Part shown: one piece after another, positions 23,301 to 38,300 of the stretch
Layout: each line of letters starts with the position of its first letter
Position numbering within the stretch: position 1 is the stretch's first letter
NCBI GenBank assembly: GCA_000149265.1
Contig: CH003319.1
Location: forward strand, 124,001-188,000
Length of the DNA stretch: 64,000 nt
Reading direction: 5' to 3'
DNA from: Ciona savignyi
Taxonomy: Eukaryota > Chordata > Ascidiacea > Phlebobranchia > Cionidae
Made by a program: the position numbers and the translations under genes
The notes under the pieces: generated by a model
Seen by the model: only the letters and a program-made list of their open reading frames with translations
Told to the model about the DNA's origin: nothing
Databases searched by the model: none

Positions 23301-26300
23301 CGTCCACATGGGAGATTTCACATACACATACAAATTTGTTTACAGTTAGTTTGAAAGGTATAGACGCTTCAGTTTTACTCGTTATCATTCGAACAGCAGA
23401 CTATAAGTTTCAATAGAACTGCTTTTCTCCCAACTTCCTTATGACTTTACTATATCGCCTATCGCCTGTCAAACTGTGGTATCGCCTTATACCGACAAAG
23501 GATAAATTATTAACAAGGCTTATCGCACTTGCTTATTGTCTTTTTTTTAAAGAACGTAGACTCAATGTAATGCAGTAATATAATTTGACATTACATACGC
23601 TTTTACATAAACATGAGTTTTGTCCAAATTTTATAGCTTCTTGAATGTAAAGCCTATACTTCGTACATAATGCATGGAAAATGCATGGAATTGTAACAGA
23701 GTTTTGGCAAACACCCTACAAAATAGATTATTATTTTGAAATGACGCGTATTTAAATGCGACTCGATATTTCGTTCCAATTTGGTATCGATTTAAAAAGT
23801 ACCCGCATTCTTACCGCTAGGTGGCAATTGTGTTGTATCAGCAAGAGTTAAACCGATTGTGGAGGGTAACTCACCACCATCACCCACAAAGCACAGTTTA
23901 TTCATACCACCATCACCCACAAAAAAATTGTGGAAAAGTGATAAGCCCATGGGTTCAAAACTTGGCTCGAAAAAAAAAATATGGAGAGTAACTGTAATGT
24001 AGACTGTACAAAAGACGCAACTTAATTTTGTGAAGGATCCAGCCGAAAAAGCGAACTGAACAAGTGCCGTCGCACATGCGGGGAAAATAAACGTTTACTT
24101 TTTACTTCGTGTCTTGTGCTTACGGGGTTGCAGCGTAAACATTCGAACCTGAAGCCACCGGTTCGGGTTGTTGCACTGTACTCACCCTGTTCGAATTCAG
24201 ACAAAATAAAACTCTGCAATTGACTATTCAATCTCGGCATTTATTTAAGCCAACTTGAAAGATGAGTTCCTGAAACGTGGTGGGATTGCAATTCAAGTTC
24301 ACTAACTGGCATTAAACGCATTTTAACGTTATGGTTGTTGTTAATCAGGTTTAACACGCTACTTTTAACGAGCGGTGTACATGTTAACTCGTATATTGTA
24401 TATTTGCACAAAACCACGTTTATGAAACTAGCCCATACACTAAAACATGAGCAAAAGTTGTGAAGTAGAGTAATTACAACAACGGGTAGCTGGACATAAT
24501 GTGACGGTATAGTAAGTGCAAACAGTTTAAAAGTGTGACATGTTTTGCATATTTTGTTTACATGTGATCAATCTCCGTGTTTTATTGCTCAGTCACGTCA
24601 AGCAATGGGTTATATCTCTTTGACAATCTTTTGATTACACGATCAATAATTCGGTGTACATAAGGTTAACGCCACCATCTGCTTTCGTATATTAACACAT
24701 CTATTGTAATGAGTTTCAACAGTATGGTGTATGTTGAAGGCGTTTGGTAGCACAGCAGAGGATTATATTTTTTAAAGATTTTGATCGTTATGTTTTTTTA
24801 ATAAGGGGCGCAAACAAATATACAGAAACAAGTTAAATAAATCTATTGCATCTTTTGTGTAATTTATTTAATAAGTTTTAAAAAGAATTCACTGATTTTT
24901 CATTTCAGATTGTGACAACGTGTCTGTGACGTCATCATCTAGTATGACGTCAGATAATTACGGATTACCGACCAAATATTCGTCGCTACAACGAAATTCT
25001 TCGGGCTACAAGAAATTTGAAACTTTCCAGTTCAACACGTTGGACGGAAAACGAACCAGATCGAAGGTGAATATATCGTTCGCTTTAAGACAATAACATG
25101 TTTTTTTGTGTTTATTCTTGATTGGCGTGGGTAAAAGACTGCTGATATAACGCAGATAATCATCACAATAGCGCATGCCTGCAGAAGGTGTTCAATCAAT
25201 TATTCTCCCTATCTCTAAAATGCAAACTGACCTCACGAAAAGGGTTGTCACTCATTATCCTGCCACAGGAAGTGTTAGATGTTTTTACAATTTAAAATTA
25301 AAGCTTGGATATGCAACCTAAACCCAAAACCCTCCAAATTTGTACTTAAAAATGTTAAGGTGGTGCCCCTCCGTGAACTTTTTCCTCAACAAAACAGCTA
25401 GGAAGTGCACAATCAACACCTTTATTTTACGAAGCACTGCTTCACTATAAAAAATATTCACAGCTAAACGTAAACACCGGCGAGCAGCCTAGCACATGCT
25501 GTTTCCAACCTAACAAACATTGGGGAATCATAACCATTGTTACTCAGCAAAAAAACTTATTTAAATACCATGACTAAGTTAGTCACATGTCGGCCGCTTA
25601 TAGAAGTCCATTAATAGGTTATACTCTACAGTATGACGTTATTTCTGAAAAATATAAACGCAAGATATTTCGCTTTTTTAAGAGAATGCTTTTTCGCCAA
25701 GTCGCGGACGTAAGGGTGGTGTATGGTTCGAACAAGCAACCTTCTGCATGATGTGACTAATAAAAAAATATGGATATAATTTCGCACTTCTGAATTTTAT
25801 GCTTAAAAATATCGAATATGGACGGGAAGGACATTTTTTTATCATTTGCGTTTTTTAATAATAAAGATAAAACGTTCGGTCACAGTGTTGGAAGATTGTT
25901 TTTCAAACGTTTTTTTTAAATGCGTAAATAGTTGATCGAATTATGTCCTCTGTGTAAAATAGTTCGCAATTACTGTTAGCAAAAGCATTGTATAAACATT
26001 AAACGTACATATATTCCTAGACATAGACCATGTATAAATCATATTTATTCGTATTGTGATTGGTGCATTTTAATTTTTTTATGTCTACTTTTATTTGCAT
26101 TTTTATGTCTACTTACGGGACCAAACCGGCAACTAAGATTGATTTCCTGTATTTTGTTTTTAGAGCAGCAACAATCATGTTCGAAATTTACATCCGCGAG
26201 ATGGCACTATTTCACCAGAAGAGGCAGACCGTAAACGGTCAGCATTTTTGCAGTACTTGGCCCAGAAATATCCACAGCATTCGGATATCATAGCTGGAAG

Positions 26301-29300
26301 AAGTTTTCAACAGGCAAGCAATGTTTTTTTTTAACTTAATGAAAAATGCCCAGCCGCGCGTGGGCACTGCAGAGCAGTAGAAGTTCCAATGTTCTTCCAA
26401 CTTGATTTCATTGAGTTCTGCATCGTTAGTTTCATATCTGTGTTAAATTCTGGGTGGTCTAAAATTATAATACACGTCACACTCAATAGCCGTACTGGGA
26501 GAACGGATAATTGCTTTTTAATAGTCTATTTTAGCGTGTGCGCTTAACAAAGGAAGAGTCAACACGTAATGTGAAAACCGCCACCCTACACGACCAGTTA
26601 TCAAAACAACTTGATTTAGTGGATGTTTTTAATCCTTAGGATTTATCTAGAATACACAAGAGTTAAAACCTAGCACAAAACTCAAACTTAAAATATTTTA
26701 ACGGTATCGCTTTGCTTTGACAACGGATTTCGTTTAATTGATATAAACGTCACCCTGTATCAACCATTTTAATACCCCGGATATGAACCAAATTTCAACT
26801 GACAGTGACCCTCTCCCTCAGTCTTATTTTTATTTAATTTTACATTCCAAAAGAAAAACGAAAAGTATTTTTGAGGTTGCGCCCATAATGAGTTTCTTAC
26901 TGTACTGTCACGCATGCAAGTAGGATTTTTTGTGATAAAATATAAGTGTTGTTAAACTGAAATCGTCTAGAATTGTTTGTTAACATATATTCCGACGTTG
27001 ACTAGTTACATTTTACAGCTAAGGATACAAAAAATAATGATATTTATTTGTTTGAAAGGCGACGATCCAAAAATACTGGTTTGCACGAATGTAATTAAAA
27101 ACTCTTGCTCACACGACAACACGTATCGAATGATAGATAGTATTTGTTTTTTTATCGTTAAAGCGGTGTTTTCGCATAGTGAAATATTTTCTCTGCGATG
27201 CCATTGGAAGTGTCTGAATGACTAAACTGATCAGCAATGCCGATCACTGGCGATCACTGGCGAAATCTATCTTTATTTTTAAACTTTCGCATAAGTTTAA
27301 TAAACTCAGTTGGATTCGTGAGACATTTCGGTGCGCGATTTCGCTGGTTGTGGAGAGCTAATGGAGACGTGGGAAGGGTCGGCAGTGGAACGAACCACGT
27401 TACATGGATGAACGGGTTCTTTTGAATACGCGACCTTGCGGCCTGTGCTACCGGGACATAAAAAGATGGATCGGCTTCTGATAATCCAGCGCCTTCAGTT
27501 CTGTTTGATATGTCGACAGTGAAGAAGCACTTTGGAGTAGAAGCCTTTTTTCGCACTCCTGGTTTTTCGTCTTTTGATTCAAATGGCGGAATGTGCGGAA
27601 CAAACGGCATTACGTCACATTTACGTAAATAATGCGTATTATGACGCACTTTGGTAAGAACAGTGATTAAAATGCCACCCCTGTCGATTCAGGTGTAATA
27701 AACAAGCAAACCTTCAAAATGATAAACTCTGTTCCAAATGCCAACAGAAATCCCACCTGCCTTTTGTAAATTAAAAACTCTTTTTTTTCAGCTTTTTAAT
27801 TCTTGCACTTTAACTTTCCAAAATTCAGTATTTTAATTATGATGTCACTGATTCGCACGCGACTTCTCTTACTACGCGCATGCGCAGCACGGTTCATGAC
27901 ATCACAATACGGTGTTTATGACGATTGTTTCCTTTTAAACCCCAACATCGACCGAAATTGTCCAAACAAATTGTCCCAAAGTCAACTCGCTGCTTAACAA
28001 GCGAAAGATTTGATCTCGTAAGTCCACAGTTTAAGTTATACTACGTGGACCATTGTAAAACACATCCCCGAAAGTTAAACAGTGGTTTTCCGCCGAAAAC
28101 ATTCAATGCTCCGAATTAATACAGACAATTGGAAGATATTATCATCACTCACATTCGTATAGTGTTTATCACAAAAGGATTTATTATTATGTTTACATTG
28201 TTTGGGAGACGGCATAAAACGACACCAAGATATATAAACACTTTATATATATATATATATATATATATTATTTATAAACTATTTATAAATCAATGAAATA
28301 ACGAACACAAGCAACATTGTATTTTCGATACGTACATTTTCATCATATATTTAAGGTTTAAGGTATTTCCTAAAAATGTTTTATCAGTTTGTTGAACAGT
28401 TAAATTGTTCATATTATTAAGAAATTTTTATTTTGAACAACGCAAGTTGTTATTTTAATGCATCGGTCCCCGTTTATAAGGTAGGTTAATTACCCTCGGC
28501 AGGTCTTCACACTTTCGCAAAGGCTTCTTTCTTTGTTTATTGCTTTATATTCTCACTTTGTCCGATCCATAAACCTAAATATACACGCTCGTTGACTAAT
28601 TAGAGGTCGTAACCATTGTAAAACAATCCTCGCAAAACAAACAGGTCGCAATAACCAGCACAAGTTGTTAAGGCAAATTTAGTCTGGAAGGTCAAGCACA
28701 GAGCCTGCGCGTTTTATACCACCTACAAACTACAAAGTTATTTAAACCCGGTACAGTCTATCAGTTTTAATTTGCTAGTTCAATGCTGCAGAGTTTATAT
28801 CCTTAGTATAACTAGCGCTTAAACAATAGTTGCATTTAAACAAATGTTTTTTTTAGAAAAAAACTTTTGTGCCTTAGTTTTTAACAAAATACGATGTTTA
28901 GGTTAAGGCATTGGTGGGAATGCGGGTAAATATAAAGTTTTTACCTAAAATGCAATTCAAAATCTTAAAAATATAGCGTCTGGAAATTGTCTTTTAAACA
29001 GTCCAGCGGTTTTACCACCCAGATGCGAGAGAGCAAAGCTGCAAAGTAGGCGAAAGAAAAAGGCAATTCGAGAGAAAAGATCTCGTCTTCATATCGAAAA
29101 CTAACTGCAACTGTTCGCAGCGATAAGTTCAGAATTGCTTACAGATCCCTGACCTTGATTTGATAATCTCAGTTCTGAAGATTATACTTAGGCCTGTCAT
29201 TCGTTGTGGCGATATGGTTAATCCTTTTAATTAGCCATTAATCTGATCTGAGCAGTATACAGACCGAAGGACACACAGAGTAAGCAGAAGGGTGTGTTTA

Positions 29301-32300
29301 ATAGTTTACTTAATTGCTGAAGATACATTATTTTACAATTTTCTTTGTTTTGTCGATATAATTTGTTCAAAATATATGACTTTTTGACAGAACAGCAAAG
29401 TTTTATTTATAGGCATTTCATGGATTAGACTTTAAAGGAATAAACTCGATAACGGTAAGAAGTTTTAAAGTATATTTTCAGTTGTTTCTGTTCTTTCGTC
29501 TCTGTCGATTTTATCTTTTCAGTTTTACCGCTCAAACCAAACCGGGTTTCGCTTACGCCGGCAACGTTTGGCAGCAAAAGTTTTCTTTTATCTTTGCATC
29601 ACTGACCCAGTCAGGAAACGTAGTCTTAAAAGGCTGAGTTTCAGTATGAAAATGTCAAGTATACGGTTCGGTCCAATGATTCCGGGCCTACAGTGTGTGC
29701 ACAGTTTGTTATTGCTGTCGGCGGTACGTTTATTGTGGCAAGCGGGCTGGCCAATTCGTTTTCTCAAGCTCCGTTTTGTTTATTTAACATCTTACCGAAG
29801 CCTCCGACAGCGTAGTTACGTTGTGGCAACGATAAACTTCCGATAGGGATTTGCCCTGTATTGTTAGCACCAAAATAATTAAGCGATTCGTCGGCAGTGA
29901 ACTGTTTCAGGAAATTTGCGTATTGCCTTTCGTTAATCCATCACACTCAGGCCAGTTAAGGTTATAAATCTTCAGTCCGATTGAGACAGGGAGGCCCTTG
30001 TCCTCGGAAAATGCCGGTTGAGTCACACAACACTGTTTAAACATGGGAACATGTGACTGTACGTTAGCGCCCTGTCAGTTCCAATAAATACAGTTTACCA
30101 GTTGCTCCTTATTCAAAAATTCCTGCTCAGACTTGACAAGTATAAAATTTAAGGCAATGGCATATATTCACCGACTACTGAAATTCGTGACAATTCCTTA
30201 GTGATGGTTAAGTCAACACGGAGTAAATCTTCCTACTTAAAAGCGATAAGATAGCAACTGTTTACTCTTCGTATAAGGTCAACAGTGAAATTATCTCGCT
30301 CAACCTCTTTCCACATTTAAGTTTTCAAGGTTTAATTTACTGTAGCCTTATGAGTGATATTTGTTTAATCGAGAAATAATTCGGTTTAAAATTGTAAGCA
30401 CATTTTAGTACCTTATATAATGCAATTTAATCACCGGAATTTCTGCAAAATATTTTGCGCGTTTTCACGGACTTTTCTCAGTTCTTTTTTCTACCCCCAA
30501 AACCGCTTGATTGGCCATGATAAGGCTAAATACGCTACAGCATAAAGCAGGTGCATATAAACAACAACTTGTGGCCATTATAATCTTCGCTGGAACCGTT
30601 CTCTATACCGAGATCGGCGAAATTCCAAAGCTGTGAGTAAAGGTCCCAGGGTTAATGTCATAAACAAAAGTTGCTAAACACATTATTAAAATCATTAATC
30701 ACCTAAATTCTTTTTACTAAACCCCACATCAACAAAACGTCTTATAAAATAAATTAGATGATTATCGAACTGATTGATGCACTGGTTAGTAGCAGCTTGA
30801 GAGGTGCGAAAATGATTAATGTTTTCCTAATTTTATAATCTAAATATATTTAAAAAAAACACATGCTATTTAAAAGGCAATATTCTCGTTTATTTAAATC
30901 TGCGTCAATGCATCAAAGCGTAGAAACGCGTACATATCTCGAATTCTAATGACGTGCCAATAGCACATACGACTGCGACATTTCCCACGTCCCAATTAAC
31001 GTCCCTTGTGGTATCTAATGCCGCTTGTCCATAATGAATATGCCGGGTTATTTAAGCTTCAGGAATTCCCGTAATGTACATCGTTATTTTGACTACCATT
31101 GCTTCTTTATATAGGCTATAATTCAAAGAGAATTAAACACCAGAGCACTTGCATATTAGCGGTTTACATTGGTAACACCTTAAAGGATTGTTAAACATTT
31201 TTGGTGTATACCGACGTGTAGTGTAACACCAACCTTACATTCCAGAACTTAAAAACGATAGTTTACCAAAGTTAAAAAACTAAACCTCTATTTAATTTAT
31301 CCAAATTGTCGTATTATCAAGCAAGTTGTTTATGTCAAAAACCAATCGGTCACTGTCACATGCAGTATCTCAAATCACAGCGAGGTCCATTTTGGGTGAC
31401 CGCTTCTCTCGCCCTTTGACCTCGAAGCAGCGCTAATGGTAACCCGAACAAAGGCCTGATATTATTTTCCTTTGAGATTTTGATGAAAAAGCATGACGCA
31501 TTCAGCACATATTTTAAAACCGCAATATATATTTGCGTTATTTGGTATTCTTAATTTAAAACTATGATAGTATTTTATCCAAAAAGCTAAAAAAATATCG
31601 TTGTATTAGCGTTAGTATTCAGTTTATATTAAATTTATTACAAATAAAATAATTAAGACTTACTTAAAAGGTTTGTTTAAAATTGGATATTTATTTTTAA
31701 GTATAGTGTAAAATTGTCGACCGTTTGTTACGTGGCATCACTTTCCTGGATGGTACTTTGAAAATATAGAAAAAGATTATATGTCCAATTATCGGTGCGT
31801 GTAACCGCAAGGTTTAAATTACAGCTTTACACTCCACGCCCTTTGTGAAGTCACTTTCGTCCGCATAATATATCACCTTCTCGATCCCGATCATTACATA
31901 AAGATCTATTTTTAGATGTTTATGGTTTCTATGTTTGGGCGGGAAATGCGCTTCATCGGAGATCAAACGACGCGAACTTGAATTTCGCTGCTGCTTCCAA
32001 CTTTTAGATGTGTGTGGCCCCGCGGTAGAGCCGATGCTCGCTTAACAATGGATTTATTATTGTTTGGAGCTGCATGAGCGGCAGTGAATCGGAGAATACA
32101 TATTTGGAATTCGATCCATGTGTGGCCGAGTGATAAATAACATGTCAGCGATCTTTTTAAGTAGCAATGTTCTGATCGATTTATTATATGTTATACCAAT
32201 TAACATCGCATTTAAAAGCAATTAGCCGAATTTCCCGCTATGCCTGTAAGTTTTGTTAGACAACATTTTCACACCTTATTTAATTTTAACCAACAGTAAA

Positions 32301-35300
32301 TTTAAATTCAAGTTTTCTTTCAGACTCAACCTGCTTTCGGTGGGATTCGAACCCGCGCAAGTTACGCCGCTGATTGTTCCTACAATTCGTCACCGAACGA
32401 CAGTGAGGTCACGTGGCACAACAGTTTGTCACGTGGTAGTAGACTACGGTCCAGTCTTCCAATCGTGAGAAGTCTAAGCAGAAGCAGAGAACGACCGTTG
32501 GGTATGTAGTTTTGGAACATATTAATAAACGTTCACGATACTCCTTTCTGAACATGACAAAACAAATGTGTCAAATTTAAAGCAACATTTGCCGGATTGG
32601 TCCATTATGTCTGCCCTCCGCTATAAAGCTAATATGCACCACAGTGTATAAATATTAGAACAAAGGGTTGCAAAACAATTTTTAAAACAGGGTACCAGTT
32701 ACATCCGTTATTTAAATGGCGTATTCTTCAGCTTGCTATATAGCTGATGTTTGAATTCTAGACTGTTTTAATAGGGAGTGTTCCGTTTTACTCACATGTA
32801 AAAATCATCAAATGATTGATATCTTCCATTGATGTGTCTAGTTATGACTCATTATAATTATACTATTCTCTCTAGTATATACCTTGTATGCAATCGACCT
32901 ACGGTATCCCCTTATAAAATACACCGAAACGTAAACCCTACTTTAATTAAATCTCAAAATCAATGATAATTTCGTTAACGATAAACCTACACTCAAAGTT
33001 ATTGCTTTAATCGACGTGACGCCAGTTTTGAATGATATCGATCTCAGTGAATTTTAATGGGTCATGTGAATGGTCATATTAATTCGACTCGATTTAAAAG
33101 TTTATTGAATTTTAAATTGTGTCGGTTATTTCTATCTTCTGGGTAAAAATGTAAGTAAACAACCCTTGGTTGTAAAGACTGGCATGGTTTAAGCTACGAA
33201 ACCGAGCGAAACATTTATCGTTTCAATTAGCTTGTAATTGATTTTAACTTCGGCATATTTCCACTTAAACCTACGTTTGTATTTGTAACAAGCCTTTACT
33301 GCGGACAGCTTTAGTACCACATGGATCAATTTTAAACCACTGTCGAATTAGTTTTCAGTGGCCACAGCGGTGCATTATATCATATCACTCATATTTAAGT
33401 GGTAAATTAACCTTTCACGCAACCTTTGGGTATTTTAGGAAATGACAAATTATGACACGTAAACGTAAAACATCTTAATTAATGCCAGAGCAAAACATTG
33501 TGGTATCACTGGAAATACCAATTCCTTGTAATGTTTTTTTGTGGTGCAGATTTAATATAAAGTTGTTTACAAATCTAATGGAAAACCAGAACTTACGGTG
33601 AGGATAAATATACAGGTTACATTAAAGGCTTGATTCTAACATTTGGTAACTTGGCCTACGTGATCGCTCGAACCACGAAAGAGTTCGGAATTCGCGGGCC
33701 ATTAAGCTCCTTATCTGGTGATTAGGTCTGCTTCCTTACTGTGCTTAGTATCTACATTGGAGCATCGGGTTGCATTGGTGAATGCTCGTGGCTAATTTCA
33801 TTGGGATTTATTCTGACCCCTGAACCCTTATAATCACAACACATTCGCCATGACGCGTTTCTTTTTTTAAAAATCGGTTCTCTGTAAAAGTCATTAAAAT
33901 ACTTTCGTCTAACTCTAAACTGTCTCGGAATTCCCCCTGTCAAGCTTAAGCGTTAAAACGCTGATTAGACTTCGGTTTTTACAACTTCTCAGGGCGTTTT
34001 ATAAGGTAAACAGAGGCATGCGATCCTGTAATTATCGTTGCTTTGAAATTTGATCGCCGCTCGTGGCACGAGACAAATGAATTTAACATAATGAGCTGTC
34101 AAATTTCAATAAGCCGCCGCAGCGCGTGTGTTGTGTACGACGTGTTTTGCGACACCTTGGTCTGTGCGAAGGGCAAAATACTTACAGTGTTAACTTTTAT
34201 GAAGTAGTTTTGCAGTGAGGCATTGGTTTGATATGCACGAGACAATCTCCGCATAAAACCTTCAGCCGAAATAGTGGTTGAAAGTTGGCGATTTTGTCGG
34301 AATATAGAAGTATAGATTTCTCAAAGTAAAATATTGCTCTCTGGCTTTGTATAAGAACGAATGCCTTTGCATTATTATAATCAAACAAGATGATTACATT
34401 CCACCTTAAATTAAGTGTTTCAGACAAACTATTTTTTTACTTGCATACACAGTAATCGTTTTGTCCCTAATGGTTCATACATTAGGATATATTCGTGAAG
34501 GTATTCAACTGAAATTAGACAGCAGTGTATTAGAGGTGTAGTCCATGTGTTAAGCCTAAGAGGTTGCACACATAAGCGTTTGATATGAAAATAGGACAAG
34601 TACTGATATAAGCCTATTAAGGTAGTGCTTGCATTTTATAATCCAGAGGACATATGCCTTGTTGGGTCAGCGGATTTAAGCAGATTAAAGTATGATGCTG
34701 TGAGAGATATGTGCTTCTGCATATGTACTTATACAGGGGCAGCTATTTATGTGAGAATGTTTAGAGTTTTACTGCATATTCAGGTTAAAGGCCAAAATAT
34801 TGTACCGATTGTCTAGACAGTTGAAGTGTTTATTGTAACGTACTTTTACAGCTATGTTTGCGTTGTTTGCTTACGGGATTTAGATGTGAACAAAAATTCG
34901 GCATGCCACAGGTGAAACGACATATGCACCTGAAATGCCCTTGTGACGTGGAGCTGACAAGAGTTCATGTTTGTACTGTTGTTAGGCAGGCTGGATTGGT
35001 TATCCAGTTTCACTATTTTTCTCGTAATATGATAACATCACCGTAGATAAACGAACCGATAAGAAATTATAGGCGGTCATACCCCTGTAGTTGTACGTGT
35101 ACTTGGCATTGATTTTCGTCATAGATCTCGTTTGTCATAATTCGAGTAAATCATCGGCATTCGATTTTCGTTGACATTTGCCCCGGGTGTCGCATTTCAA
35201 TAGCGCCGGGAATTCTCGTTTGATACCCCGCCGAGAGCTTGTAAATTCCCGATCTCGTTTCCTGCGATCGACCGCAGAAATGTGCAGCAGTGATAGCGGT

Positions 35301-38300
35301 TCGATCCCGCTGGGAATTCGGTCGAATTGTATTGTTCGAAACTGGACTGAGCCATATATTTACTTCTCTTTGTCCTCGAGCAACGGGAGCTAATATATCA
35401 TAGTGTGCGCCATACGCAGGCCTGGCCGCAGTGGCCGAAAAATCCTTTAATTGACGGCAGGATTAAGATAGGGCGACTGTTCCGTTCTCGGCCATGGATA
35501 CAAGGATTAAACCCGCAAATGGAAGTAGCATGGCCAGTGAAACAGTCACCGCAAAAAGGAAACCCAATTCTCTCGCAAAGTTCACCGGGAAGGGGTAGAG
35601 ATTGATTCTTATCGACTGTGGTGAGGTCATAGCCTGTTGCCGACCGTTTACGTAATTGTTTACTGACCGCAATGTGTGGGTAACTGGTGCCGGTCAGTTT
35701 CGCTTGGTTAGAAAACGGTGATGACGTCATCTAAACTGCGTTAGATTGATGGCTGCAACAAATGATAAGAGCGCGCGGATGTTACCAAGCTTTCATTAAT
35801 GTAAGATGTTGGCTAGTTTGTATTGCAGTAGACCTTGTGATAAACATATGCATTTACAGATTTAGGGTGTACGTGTATTAGTTTTTAAAGAGTACAGACT
35901 CCCAATTAAGCGTTCTGTGTATATATATAATAAGAGTTACTATTTTGTGCCACCGTTTGTTATAGTTACGACTATGGTTACGCTAAGTTTTATGTTTTGA
36001 CAGCATTATGGAATAGTCGTACGTGTCTCTGTTGGTCGAGGAACATTTAAACAAATCCGGAACTTTGACACGTGACTGTACGTTTTATCTTGTCAGGCGA
36101 CGATTTACTTGTATCGTGTTTTCGGTTCTTTTGTTCCGTTCGCCTAGTTCCGTATCTGGGCGTTTAAATCGCTATTTCGCTGCTAACTCTTTGTGCGAAT
36201 TCCTATTCTCACGGTGTCGTTGACTTCGACGATTTTTCGTACTTTTGTTCCAATGTCTCACGTCATAGAAGACCTTTGTTAAGAAACAAACGGAAGTTTA
36301 TCCCTGCCCCAGCTGATTCCGTTGAAGTTACTGAAACAGTTTCAAAAATGATTGAGATTTTCAGCTGTAAATCCCGTTTAAGTTGCCTAATCTAGCAAGC
36401 AGATTACTAAGCGAGGATTTAGAAGCATTTGAGGCACGCTTGTACTACGAGTAATTGGCTAAAATAGCCCAAAACAAATGGATATAAGTTTACGGATACG
36501 AGAAGATAGAATATCAAAGCCTCTTGTTAGGTGCAAATGCAAAACGGGGTAGTTTTTAAGCAACTTGCATGAACCGTTACACCGCGTGTCTCGTCAAACT
36601 TCAATAGAATAGTATGACATAGCTTCAGACTAGTTTATAAACAGGAGGCGTGCTAAGGAAAGTTAGGTTCCACAGGGTTATGTAGGTGTTTACCAATGAT
36701 TAGTTAAGTTAAGTTTTAGTAAAGGAATTTTTTCGTAAATGGGTATTGGATTATAGGGTTAATTTTTGTAATTCATGAACTATTGTGTTTAAGTTTGACA
36801 TGTGATATATATATGCACCTGTTTTGTGCTACGGTGGCTAAAATATTACCCTGACCTTTTATACGGCTTGTTTAATTTTGTAGAGCGCGTTTCCTGCGTG
36901 ATAGACCGCAGCAAACGACAAAGAGCCCTTCCGCGCCCGGAAATTGTCAAGCCCCGCCTAAACTCACTACACTTGACGCCTTTAGGAATGCACGGCCAGA
37001 AACGCAACGTAAACTGAAGGCGTCATGGGAAGTCGACGTCGTGCAATCTTCCCACGCTGATAGAAATTGCTTTCGTCGCTGGCGAAAAATCAAAGTCAGA
37101 TAGATAGATTCAGATAGATTCTTCAGCACGCAGTTTTGAGAAGGGCTAGTGGGTGAGAAATCAGTAACTGATGCATAATTAACCACTCACGGACACAAGT
37201 GGCGAAGGACTTTTATTGTCTTTCCCACAAAAACATATAATTCGGGCGTGAAAACTAAGTTAATGACAGCTTGGCACAATCAATCGCTAGGTAGAAAAGC
37301 TTTAAATTCTCCTATACCACTTACACCAATTATAACGAACGTAAAATGCTAATTCGATGCTGATCACGTAAATAGATCATTTAAATTTAACGAAAACATT
37401 ATTTTGCTAATAAAAACGTAAAAATGATTAAACTTTAATTTCGCCAAAAATGTAATTGTTAATGATTATCGGCTGTAAACGAATTTTAAAATTGCAGTGT
37501 ACATTCAAATAAATAATGACATTAGATATATCAGGACTTACAACGTGATGTGTAAAGTTGAATGCCGCTTAAAAATAGCCGAACAATAATTTTAGTTTTA
37601 TTGAAATTTCGTTACGCCCTTATACTCTATCAATGCATATCCACCCTAGTGGAACTCTTGAATTGAAAATACGCCACCGCACTAAGAAATTCAATACCAA
37701 TTTTGTATTATTCACAATTGTATTGTGCCAATTCAGTCAGGCGTCACGCAATACGTCATAGAAAACAAGCGAAGCGGAACGGGATCTTTCGAGATCAAGT
37801 ATAAATGTATTTCTGTGCCTCTTTGTCGTCCACGCTGGGAATTTTGTCGGCAAATTACGAGAATGTTAATAGCTTTTATTCAGAATCCTTCGAATGCAGT
37901 CCGCCGACTGGGCGATTGAGCACTCTGCGTACATCAAAGCGAGAAAAACATCAAAGACCATCCCTTAAAATTAAGATAAAGGCACAGATCGATTTTAAAA
38001 TCGTATACAGCAGAGTGGCTGTTTGATAATTCTTGAACCGTTTTTGCTTTTTACAAATTGCTACATTAAAGGCACCAATTCTCGTAAAGTTCAATCGGAT
38101 ATACAGGTCTATCCAATTGTAAATCTTCTGAAAGTACTATCATATCAGTGGCATGCCGTTCGGTGTATATTTTGCAGCTCACCCACGAAAAGTTATACCC
38201 CACCCTAACCCGAAAGGAATGGGGGCGGTTGATTGACAAGCGACGACGGGATAGTTTCGGCCCCGAATGACGTCTGGGTACGAGAATAAGACTTGTTTAC

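Larger units (their letters stand above)
26314..32323. other. Skt intron 5 (6.0 kb), GC-type donor
   Basis: Contains the possible antisense gene at 27254-27649, an open plus frame at 27928-28119 ending in GFPPKTFNAPN without a convincing acceptor, and a TA microsatellite near 28244. Otherwise AT-rich non-coding sequence. Confidence 0.55.

Noticed and set aside
27925..28119. Plus-strand frame ending GFPPKTFNAPN
   Set aside because: Codon use looks coding-like but there is no ATG at its start and no acceptor AG in front of it. Not enough to call an exon.
31995..32125. tRNA-like words GGCCCCGCGGTAGAGC and GGAATTCGATCC
   Set aside because: Spacing exceeds a tRNA and the arms do not pair. At most an old SINE head; too weak to list.
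32338..32360. GGTGGGATTCGAACCCGCG resembling an antisense tRNA T-arm
   Set aside because: It lies inside a conserved Skt exon (residues GGIRTRAS). No matching D-arm is found at tRNA distance on the minus strand, so it is coincidence.
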